DNA of 5,684 bases from Acetobacteraceae bacterium (GTDB taxonomy: Bacteria; Pseudomonadota; Alphaproteobacteria; Acetobacterales; Acetobacteraceae): NCBI GenBank assembly GCA_027323595.1, contig DAHWBL010000345.1, positions 1 to 5,684 of the forward strand, given 5' to 3'. Position 1 is the stretch's first letter. Each line of letters starts with the position of its first letter. The notes under the pieces are model-generated. The model had not been told where the DNA came from. It did no database searches and saw nothing but the letters and a program-made list of their open reading frames with translations. This document shows, in pieces, positions 1-5,552 of the stretch. The translations under genes and the position numbers were made by a program.

Positions 1-137
1 GGCGCCAGCGCGGCAAAAAACCGCTCCATCTGGCCCCGCTTGAGCTCACGCCGCAACACCGTGCGCTCCTGCTCGTCAACCCCGTGCAGGGTGAAAACAT
101 GCTTGGACGTGTCTATCGCAATCCGCTTATACTCCAT
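1..137 (-). CDS. IS110-family transposase, N-terminal fragment (cut by window edge)
   Basis: The minus strand encodes 45 residues from an ATG at 137-135, beginning MEYKRIAIDTSKHVFTLHGV, and the frame is open to the window edge. The short beta-strand ending in Asp9 (RIAIDTSKHVF) is the typical start of the RuvC-like DEDD domain of IS110/IS1111 transposases, and Asp9 would be its first catalytic acidic residue. These enzymes move their element by site-specific recombination, guided in studied members by a bridge RNA from the non-coding end. The start is supported by a strong AGGAGGG Shine-Dalgarno sequence at 152-146, eight bases before the ATG. The rest of the RuvC domain and the C-terminal Tnp domain with its conserved serine lie outside the window, so I cannot say whether the gene is intact. 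No gene inside the window reads in concert with it. Confidence 0.88.
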   Translation of the reverse strand, partial: MEYKRIAIDTSKHVFTLHGVDEQERTVLRRELKRGQMERFFAALA

Positions 138-213
138 CTGGGCGGCCCTCCTGTTGGTTAGCTCGAACAAGCCCCAATATTGGCACCCGATGCCGTGGGG
201 CCGTCCACACCAA
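1..213 (-). mobile_element. IS110/IS1111-type insertion sequence, transposase-proximal end
   Basis: The transposase start, its ribosome-binding site and about 60-75 bases of GC-rich non-coding DNA belong to one end of an IS110-family element. The outer limit is an estimate. Composition changes sharply near 211-215, from a GC-rich stretch (GGGGCCGTCCACACC at 197-211) to an A/T- and G/T-rich stretch. IS110 elements lack classical terminal repeats and often make no target duplication, so the boundary cannot be fixed by eye. A 10-bp palindrome, CCAATATTGG (174-183), and a short GGCA/TGCC stem beside it may be part of the transposase promoter or of a subterminal repeat. If the end really lies near 213, the 5' non-coding part is short. 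That fits the IS1111 subgroup, whose bridge RNA lies downstream of the gene (off-window), better than the IS110 subgroup. Confidence 0.6.
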
Positions 214-214
214 C

Positions 215-237
215 AAAGAACTTTTTTAATTTGGTTT
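215..237 (+). repeat. A/T-rich motif, left copy of an imperfect inverted pair
   Basis: AAAGAAC followed by a T-run and AATTTGGTTT here reads in the same order on the minus strand at 463-428, where AAAGAAC is followed by eight extra bases, then TTTTATAAATTTGGTTTT. The two blocks are therefore imperfect inverted copies about 190 bases apart. The left copy starts where the insertion sequence appears to end. They could be ends of a small non-autonomous element, or two copies of a genome-dispersed intergenic motif, one of which served as the insertion target. No clear target duplication is visible. Confidence 0.4.
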
Positions 238-340
238 GGGGTTGTTGGGGCGCTGTTGGCTGAATTTTCAACGTTGGGGATTGGTGAAGGCGTTTTCGTT
301 GGTGGGTTTTGGGGGAATGTTGCTGGTTGTGGTGCGGGCC
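231..340 (-). promoter_or_regulatory. C/A-rich RNA stretch, possible Rho-loading region after fumC
   Basis: In the 100 bases 231-330 I count 43 G, 40 T, 9 A and 8 C on the plus strand. A minus-strand transcript running on from fumC would therefore be about 43% C and only 8% G. C-rich, G-poor, unstructured RNA is the usual character of Rho utilisation sites. The plus strand also has several G runs (for example 238-241 and 247-250) that could form weak two-layer quadruplexes. The composition is counted from the sequence; the Rho role is inference. Confidence 0.3.
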
Positions 341-376
341 CCCCACCCCGGCCCTCCCCACGAGGGGGAGGGAGAA
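341..376. repeat. REP-like GC hairpin repeat
   Basis: CCCTCCCC (352-359) and GGGGAGGG (365-372) form a perfect 8-bp stem around a five-base loop. It is preceded by CCCCACCCCG and followed by AGAAG. This arrangement matches a common proteobacterial intergenic palindrome (of the type CCCTCACCCC-GGCCCTC-hairpin-GAGGGAGAAG), which when translated gives the familiar spurious peptide SLPLVGRAGVGG. Such units are dispersed non-coding repeats. The family match is from memory. Confidence 0.6.
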
Positions 377-427
377 GTGATGCGTTGCTGTATTGGCTGA
401 TGTAGAACTTTGCTGTTCGTACAAACG

Positions 428-463
428 AAAACCAAATTTATAAAAGTTTTTTGGTTCTTTTTT
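428..463 (-). repeat. A/T-rich motif, right copy of the imperfect inverted pair
   Basis: On the minus strand this block shares AAAGAAC, CTTTT and AATTTGGTTT, in that order, with the plus strand at 215-237, but carries an eight-base insertion (CAAAAAAC) after AAAGAAC. It overlaps the A/T hairpin at 454-475 and lies only 33 bases beyond the fumC stop. It could therefore serve as a transcript end as well as a repeat. Confidence 0.4.
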
Positions 464-475
464 TCAAAAAAGAAC
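454..475 (-). terminator. A/T hairpin, possible fumC transcription terminator
   Basis: GTTCTTTTTT (454-463) and AAAAAAGAAC (466-475) are perfect 10-bp inverted repeats separated by only two bases. The hairpin lies 20 bases after the fumC stop (minus strand). It is nearly all A/T, and on the minus strand it is followed by A- and T-rich sequence rather than a clean T-run, so it is not a textbook intrinsic terminator. The near-symmetry would allow weak two-way termination. I have a general memory of this motif recurring in intergenic regions of Acetobacteraceae. Confidence 0.45.
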
Positions 476-495
476 TGCTTCCTTCCCGGCTTTTC

Positions 496-1881
<1,386 letters not shown>

Positions 1882-1884
1882 GGT

Positions 1885-1919
1885 CGCCCCCATCGGATCG
1901 AGACGATCAGATGGGGGCG
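1885..1919 (-). promoter_or_regulatory. Near-perfect hairpin over the fumC ribosome-binding region
   Basis: CGCCCCCATC (1885-1894) pairs with GATGGGGGCG (1910-1919), and inside them GATCG (1896-1900) pairs with CGATC (1904-1908) around an AGA loop. This gives 15 base pairs with a single G/A mismatch (1895/1909). In the minus-strand transcript it falls between the DUF2218 stop (1929) and the fumC ATG (1881). The second arm holds the only purine-rich ribosome-binding sequence and the alternative upstream ATG. There is no T-run after it, so it is a poor intrinsic terminator. Likely roles are hiding the fumC ribosome-binding site, or stabilising the 3' end of the padR-DUF2218 message. Confidence 0.6.
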
Positions 1920-1928
1920 GGCGCGGGA

Positions 1929-2240
1929 TCAGTCCAGCGTGGTCCAGGCGATGTCGGGCGGGTCGCGGAAGGCGAAGCGCAGCAGGTGGCGGGCGACGAC
2001 GTCTTGCAGGCGGTCACGGGCGGCCGCGTCGGGGGCGGTGAGGCTGAGGGTGAGGGTGCCGTCGCCGGCGTGGAGCGTGCAGGTGCCGGATTCGAAGCCG
2101 ATCGAGCCGTCGGTGTCGGTGTAGGTGACGGGGCGGCGGTGTTCGAAATGCTTGCAGAGTTGCAGCATGTAGCGGGCAGCGAGGTCGTCGCCGAGCGGCA
2201 GGCGGGCCTGGGCGCGGGCGGGCGGTTGGGGTGTGTTCAT
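1929..2240 (-). CDS. DUF2218 domain-containing protein
   Basis: This is a small soluble protein of 103 residues with the DUF2218 pattern over most of its length: LCKHFEHRRPVTY at 28-40, a glycine-containing strand GSIGFESG at 45-52, LTLSLTAPD near 63-71, and the C-terminal signature VVARHLLRFAFRDPPDIAW at 81-99. The family has no proven biochemical function. From memory, the domain also occurs at the N-terminus of FAD-binding siderophore-interacting (ViuB/SIP-type) reductases in proteobacteria, which would tie it to iron release. No such reductase is in this window. The start codon overlaps the padR stop as ATGA (2240-2237), so the two are co-transcribed and probably translationally coupled. 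A weak GTGGA precedes the start. Family assignment is firm; the iron link is inference. Confidence 0.88.
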   Translation of the reverse strand: MNTPQPPARAQARLPLGDDLAARYMLQLCKHFEHRRPVTYTDTDGSIGFESGTCTLHAGDGTLTLSLTAPDAAARDRLQDVVARHLLRFAFRDPPDIAWTTLD

Positions 2241-2800
2241 GCGCGTTCCACCGTGGTTGCGGCCGCGTCGATGGCGGCGGTGATGGCGTTGATCTGTGCC
2301 TCGGTGAGGGTGGTGCCGTGCAGGCGCATGCGCAGGGCGAGGCGCAGGTTCTGCATGGCGCGGATCACCCTGGGGCGGGCCTGGCCCTGTTCGGCGGCGG
2401 TGGCGTCCATGCGGGCGAGCAGTTCGTCCGCCTGGGCCTGGTTGGCGGCGAGGTGGGCGCGGCCTTCGTCGGTGAGGCTGTAGAGTTTCTTGCCGCCCGG
2501 CTCGGCGGCGACCGAGGCGAGGCCCATGTCTTCGAGCAGGGTGAGGGTGGGGTAGATGACGCCGGGGCTGGGGGCGTAGACGCCGCCGAGGCGGGATTCG
2601 ATCGATTTGATCAGTTCGTAGCCGTGGCGGGGTTTTTGCGAAATCAGCGCGAGGATGACGAGGCGCAGGCTGGCGGCGTCGAACATGCGCCCGCCGCGTG
2701 GGCCGCCGCCGGCGCCCATGTCGCCGCCGCGCATGCCGTGGCGGCCGAAGCCGTGCATGAAGCGGTGGCCGTGGTGGTTTGATCTGTTGTGGCAGAACAT
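2237..2800 (-). CDS. PadR-family transcriptional regulator, YqjI-like with His-rich N-terminus
   Basis: The product is a 187-residue repressor-type protein. Residues about 45-117 form the PadR winged helix: LRLVILALISQKPRHGYELI, then YAPSPGVIYPTL (75-86), where the recognition helix and PSPGVIYPTL motif are invariant in the family, then GGKKLYSLTDEG (102-113). The C-terminal part (about 118-187) is the helical dimerisation region. The N-terminal 24 residues contain Cys3 and six His (4, 9, 10, 12, 16, 21), followed by a Gly/Arg-rich linker. This layout closely follows E. coli YqjI, a nickel-responsive PadR protein whose His/Cys-rich leader binds metal. I chose the start at 2800-2798 because AGGAGA (2812-2807) sits six bases upstream; an in-frame ATG ten codons earlier lacks such a site. 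It is followed by the DUF2218 gene with a 4-base overlap. Metal sensing is inferred; which metal cannot be told from the sequence. Confidence 0.92.
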   Translation of the reverse strand: MFCHNRSNHHGHRFMHGFGRHGMRGGDMGAGGGPRGGRMFDAASLRLVILALISQKPRHGYELIKSIESRLGGVYAPSPGVIYPTLTLLEDMGLASVAAEPGGKKLYSLTDEGRAHLAANQAQADELLARMDATAAEQGQARPRVIRAMQNLRLALRMRLHGTTLTEAQINAITAAIDAAATTVERA

Positions 2801-2826
2801 CGTTGGTCTCCTATTGAACGATGCAC

Positions 2827-2864
2827 TCAAGATATATCGCAGAGCAGTCGGATCAAGATATATC
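2827..2864 (-). promoter_or_regulatory. padR promoter overlapped by two TCAAGATATATC operator repeats
   Basis: TCAAGATATATC occurs exactly twice, at 2827-2838 and 2853-2864, with starts 26 bases apart. Each has a GATATATC palindromic core, and the right copy extends to a perfect 12-bp palindrome AAGATATATCTT (2855-2866). On the minus strand a plausible sigma70 promoter lies inside them: TTGATC (2856-2851) as -35 and TATCTT (2834-2829) as -10, with a 16-base spacer. Binding to both repeats would block the promoter, the expected logic for PadR autorepression. The repeats are seen directly; the promoter and the identity of the bound protein are inferred. Confidence 0.6.
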
Positions 2865-2866
2865 TT

Positions 2867-2882
2867 ATCACGAAATCGTGAT
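2867..2882. repeat. 7-bp inverted repeat across the DUF2244 stop
   Basis: ATCACGA (2867-2873) and TCGTGAT (2876-2882) are perfect inverted repeats with a two-base centre, spanning the last codons and stop of the DUF2244 gene and lying next to the right-hand operator-like repeat. No T-run follows on either strand. It may be a weak terminator for the DUF2244 gene or a second protein-binding site upstream of padR. Confidence 0.35.
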
Positions 2883-3347
2883 TGCGGGCTGCCGCGGTTG
2901 GGCGAGCGCGCGGGTGAGGGCGGTGGCGAGGTCGCGCTTTTCGGTCTCGCCCAGCATGGTGGCGATCTCGGTGGCGCGGCCGTGGCTGTGCAGCAGCAGC
3001 CGGGGCACGCGGCCGGGGCGTTCCTCGATCCGCACGTGCAGCCAGGCGGCGGGCAGGCGGGTCTGGGTCTGTCGGCCGGCGGGGTCGGCGCGGCGGATGA
3101 TCAGGGTGGACTCCGTCAGCACCAGGGTCTCGGAGGCGCGCGCGCCCAGGGCGTGCAGGCGCAGCAGCAGCGCGGCGAGGCCGATCTCCGCGCCCGAGAA
3201 GCCGAGCACCGGCCAGGCGCCGAGCCAGACGAACACCGCGGCGGTGCCGCAGGCGGCCAGCGTGATGGCGCCGAGCAGCAGGCCCAGGCCGCGCGGCGAG
3301 AGGCTGCGGTGGGGCACCAGATGCGCCTCGAACAGCGGCGCGTTCAT
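2868..3347 (-). CDS. DUF2244 domain-containing membrane protein
   Basis: The 159-residue product matches the DUF2244 family. It has the N-terminal FEAHLVPHRSLSPRGL (6-21), a first membrane helix (about 21-42), a short turn WPVLGFSG (45-52), and a second helix (about 52-65). A soluble C-terminal part follows with WLHVRIEE, the LLLHSHG strand and the ending GETEKRDLATALTRAL. The family is an uncharacterised inner-membrane group common in alphaproteobacteria, with a topology of two close helices and a cytoplasmic tail, so no reaction can be assigned. Divergent pairing with nth is, as I recall, frequent in this class. GGGG about seven bases before the ATG may act as the ribosome-binding site. The stop lies 67 bases before the padR start and next to its operator, so read-through into padR is possible. 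Confidence 0.85.
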   Translation of the reverse strand: MNAPLFEAHLVPHRSLSPRGLGLLLGAITLAACGTAAVFVWLGAWPVLGFSGAEIGLAALLLRLHALGARASETLVLTESTLIIRRADPAGRQTQTRLPAAWLHVRIEERPGRVPRLLLHSHGRATEIATMLGETEKRDLATALTRALAQPRQPAITIS

Positions 3348-3394
3348 GCGCGCCCCGGCTTGTGCGCGGGCGCGGGCGCGGGCATGCAGCGTGG
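3348..3394. promoter_or_regulatory. Divergent start region with GCGCGG hexamer repeat
   Basis: Only 47 bases separate the DUF2244 and nth starts. They are almost pure G/C and include three tandem GCGCGG units (3364-3381). No A/T-rich -10 box can be seen for either direction, so the promoters probably lie inside the opposite gene or use weak GC-rich elements. An in-frame GTG at 3362 would extend nth by 11 residues through the hexamers (an Arg-Gly repeat); I consider this unlikely to be the true start. Confidence 0.4.
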
Positions 3395-4117
3395 ATGGCC
3401 AAGACCGCGCGCGCTGCGTCCAAAAAGTCGCCTGCCACCAAGGCGCCTCGCGTCAAGGTGGCGCCGCGCATGTCGAGGGCGGAGGTGGCCCGGTTCATCG
3501 CCGCGATCGCCGCCGCGCGGCCCGACCCCGAGACCGAGCTGCGCTATTCTGACCCGTTCAGCCTGCTGGTGGCGGTGGTGCTGTCGGCGCAGACCACCGA
3601 CGCGGCGGTCAACAAGGTGACGCCGGGGCTGTTCGCCGTGGCCCCGACCCCCGCGGCGATGGCGGCGTTGGGGGCGGCGGCGATCGGGGAGAAAATCCGC
3701 ACCATCGGGCTGTGGCAGGCCAAGGCGCGGCATGTGGCAGAACTCGCCGCGCGGCTGGTCGGGGAGCATGGCGGGCAGGTTCCTTCCGATCGCGCGGCGC
3801 TGGAGGCGTTGCCAGGGGTTGGTCGCAAGACCGCCAACGTGGTGCTCAATGTCGCGTTCGGCCAGCCCACCATGGCGGTGGACACGCATATTTTCCGGCT
3901 GGGAAATCGCACGGGCCTGGCACCTGGCGCCAATGTGCGCGCGGTGGAGGATGCGCTGGTGGCGCGCATTCCGCCCGAGCTGCTGGGCCGCGCGCATCAT
4001 TGGCTGATCCTGCACGGGCGGTATGTGTGCACCGCGCGGGCGCCGCGCTGTGGCGAGTGCGTGGCGGCTTCGATCTGTCGGTATCCTGGCAAGGGTCTGG
4101 TTGGCGTGGCAACCTGA
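3395..4117 (+). CDS. nth: Endonuclease III (DNA glycosylase/AP lyase)
   Basis: Base-excision-repair enzyme that removes oxidised pyrimidines and cuts the resulting abasic site. The 240-residue product shows the full family pattern: DPFSLLVAVVLSAQTTD (53-69), the helix-hairpin-helix LPGVGRKTANVV (139-150) with the catalytic lysine at 145, and the catalytic aspartate at 163 in VDTHIFRLGNR. It ends with the C-terminal iron-sulfur motif C-X6-C-X2-C-X5-C at Cys212, 219, 222 and 228, so the [4Fe-4S] cluster should be present. The first 25 residues are a Lys/Ala/Pro-rich extension absent from the 211-residue E. coli enzyme. The ATG at 3395 is the first ATG in frame but has only a weak ribosome-binding site; the ATG at 3470 (MSRAEVARF) would give a 215-residue protein closer to the standard length. 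The gene is divergent from the DUF2244 gene. Confidence 0.97.
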   Translation: MAKTARAASKKSPATKAPRVKVAPRMSRAEVARFIAAIAAARPDPETELRYSDPFSLLVAVVLSAQTTDAAVNKVTPGLFAVAPTPAAMAALGAAAIGEKIRTIGLWQAKARHVAELAARLVGEHGGQVPSDRAALEALPGVGRKTANVVLNVAFGQPTMAVDTHIFRLGNRTGLAPGANVRAVEDALVARIPPELLGRAHHWLILHGRYVCTARAPRCGECVAASICRYPGKGLVGVAT

Positions 4118-4140
4118 TTTTCGTAGTGGATTACGAAAAT
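4117..4140. promoter_or_regulatory. 9-bp inverted repeat after nth: operator or terminator
   Basis: ATTTTCGTA (4117-4125) and TACGAAAAT (4132-4140) are perfect inverted repeats with a six-base centre, beginning on the last base of the nth stop. No T-run follows, so it is not a strong intrinsic terminator. The A/T-rich dyad, standing alone in GC-rich DNA 75 bases before the monooxygenase start, looks more like a dimeric repressor site for that gene. No regulator gene lies next to it in this window. A poor -10-like TAGGAT is at 4168-4173 with no matching -35. Confidence 0.5.
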
Positions 4141-4214
4141 GCTGGTTTCTTTCACGCGCCGGCGGCGTAGGATGGCGGCAACGGGCGAGCGTAGCGCAGC
4201 GCAGGGAGGCGAGC

Positions 4215-5552
4215 ATGGCGGATTTCGTCGGACGCGGGGGCCGGCCGGACGGCGCGCCGGGGCTGATTTTGAACGTCGCGGTGCTGGGCGAGGGAATGCA
4301 TGTCGGCGCCTGGCGATATCGCGCCGGGGCGGCGAGCGATTTCACCGATATCGGCTTTTATCAGGAGATCGGGCGGCAGGCCGAGCGTGGCCGGCTGCAT
4401 GCGGTGTTCCTGGCCGACACGCTTGCCTGCGCCGAGGAGAATTTCGAGCGGCCCAATCTGGGCGCGATCGACCCGACCATCGCGCTCGCCGGGGTGGCCG
4501 CCGTCACGTCGCATGTCGGGCTCGTGGCGACCGCTTCGACCACCTACAACGAGCCGTTCAATTTGGCGCGGCGTTTCTCCTCGCTTGATCATGCGAGCGG
4601 TGGGCGGGCGGGGTGGAACATCGTCACCACCTTCGTGCCCGACGTGGCGGCGAATTTCGGCGGCGACCGGTTGCCCGCGCCGACGGACCGGTATGCGCGC
4701 GCCGAGGAATTCGTCGAGGTGGTCATCAGGCTTTGGGAAAGCTGGGAGGATGGCGCGCTGGTCGGCGACAAGATCGGCGGGCTGTTCGCCGACAAGGCGC
4801 GGGTGCGTGCGATCGATCACCAGGGCGCGCATTTTTCGGTGCGCGGGCCGCTGACGCTGCCGCGCACGCCGCAGGGACGCCCGGTGCTGTTCCAGTCCGG
4901 CTCGTCGGGGCCGGGGCGCGAGCTGGCCGGGCGTACCGCGGACGCGGTGTTCACCGCGCAGAACGTGAAGGCGAACGCGCAGGCGTTTCGCGCCGATGTG
5001 CGCGCGCGCGCCGCCGCCCACGGGCGCGATCCGGATCATGTCAAGATCACGCCTGGGTTGTTGCCGATCCTGGGGGGCACCGAGGGGCAGGCGCGGGCGC
5101 GCAAGGATGAGCTCGATCGGCTGGGTGGGCAGGCGGAATTGCAGAAGCTCGCGCTGCGCATCGGGGTGAAAGTGGATGCGTTGGAACTGGACGCGCCGCT
5201 GCCGCTCGAACTGATCGAGGCGAACCAGGATTTCCGTGGCTCGGAGGGGTTTCGCAGTGCGGCGATCGCGCTGGCGCGCGAGGGCAGGCTGACGGTGCGC
5301 GACGTGCTGTATCAGAACGGTGGCGGGCACCAGCAGGTGGTGGGCACGCCCGAGCAGGTGGCCGACGTGATCGAGGAGTGGTATCGCGACGGCGCGGTCG
5401 ATGGGTTCAACGTGATGATCGACGTGTTGCCTGACGGGCTCATGGATTTTGTCGATCAGGTGGTGCCGGTGCTGCAGCGCCGGGGGGTTTTTCAGCGCGA
5501 CTACGCGGGCACCACGCTGCGGCAGAATCTCGGGTTGCCGGTCACCGCCTGA
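4215..5552 (+). CDS. LLM-class flavin monooxygenase, NtaA/SnaA/DszA type
   Basis: The 445-residue product belongs to the bacterial luciferase-like fold (TIM barrel), in the subgroup that includes nitrilotriacetate monooxygenase, pristinamycin SnaA and dibenzothiophene-sulfone DszA. These use FMNH2 from a separate reductase and O2. Diagnostic stretches are RLHAVFLADTL (60-70), VGLVATASTTYNEPFNLARR (101-120), SLDHASGGRAGWNIVT (123-138) joining flavin- and phosphate-binding loops, GRPVLFQSGSSGPGRELAGR (221-240), TADAVFTAQN (241-250), and the C-terminal GTPEQVADVIEEW (377-389) with DGFNV (396-400). The start at 4215 (MADFVGRGG) is fixed by AGGGAGG at 4203-4209, five bases upstream; the frame is open further upstream, but that part overlaps nth and resembles no protein. 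The substrate cannot be told, and no flavin reductase or transporter neighbour is visible. An inverted repeat upstream suggests control. Length and motifs are intact. Confidence 0.94.
   Translation: MADFVGRGGRPDGAPGLILNVAVLGEGMHVGAWRYRAGAASDFTDIGFYQEIGRQAERGRLHAVFLADTLACAEENFERPNLGAIDPTIALAGVAAVTSHVGLVATASTTYNEPFNLARRFSSLDHASGGRAGWNIVTTFVPDVAANFGGDRLPAPTDRYARAEEFVEVVIRLWESWEDGALVGDKIGGLFADKARVRAIDHQGAHFSVRGPLTLPRTPQGRPVLFQSGSSGPGRELAGRTADAVFTAQNVKANAQAFRADVRARAAAHGRDPDHVKITPGLLPILGGTEGQARARKDELDRLGGQAELQKLALRIGVKVDALELDAPLPLELIEANQDFRGSEGFRSAAIALAREGRLTVRDVLYQNGGGHQQVVGTPEQVADVIEEWYRDGAVDGFNVMIDVLPDGLMDFVDQVVPVLQRRGVFQRDYAGTTLRQNLGLPVTA

Larger units (their letters stand above)
138..495. other. 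Gene-free region between the insertion sequence and fumC
   Basis: No convincing gene lies here. Open frames on both strands are low-complexity (Gly/Trp-rich one way, Gln/His/Pro-rich the other), match no family I know and run across the repeats. From left to right it holds the insertion-sequence end (to about 213), an A/T-rich block (215-237), a G/T-rich strand (231-340), a REP-like GC hairpin (352-372), and a second A/T-rich block with a hairpin (428-475) just after the fumC stop. The mosaic of repeats suggests an old insertion-prone site downstream of fumC rather than a regulatory region for a gene. Confidence 0.7.

Noticed and set aside
158..424. Minus-strand 88-codon open frame in the gene-free region
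   Set aside because: It crosses the REP-like palindrome (giving the familiar spurious peptide SLPLVGRAGVGG) and the IS end, and is Gln/His/Pro-rich with no ribosome-binding site.
416..444. Plus-strand promoter-like pair TTCGTA (416-421) and TATAAA (439-444) with 17-base spacer
   Set aside because: The -35 box is poor and no plus-strand gene follows; it would only transcribe fumC antisense. The TATAAA is explained by the A/T repeat.
4023..4214. Upstream extension of the flavin monooxygenase frame by 64 codons
   Set aside because: It overlaps the 3' end of nth in another frame, contains unlike sequence, and the AGGGAGG site at 4203-4209 points to the start at 4215.
3344..4345. Minus-strand open frame opposite nth
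   Set aside because: Antisense shadow in GC-rich DNA; it would overlap nth completely and resembles no family.
4152..5330. Long minus-strand open frame opposite the flavin monooxygenase
   Set aside because: Arg/Pro/His-rich shadow product without domains; the plus-strand monooxygenase has clear motifs and a good ribosome-binding site.
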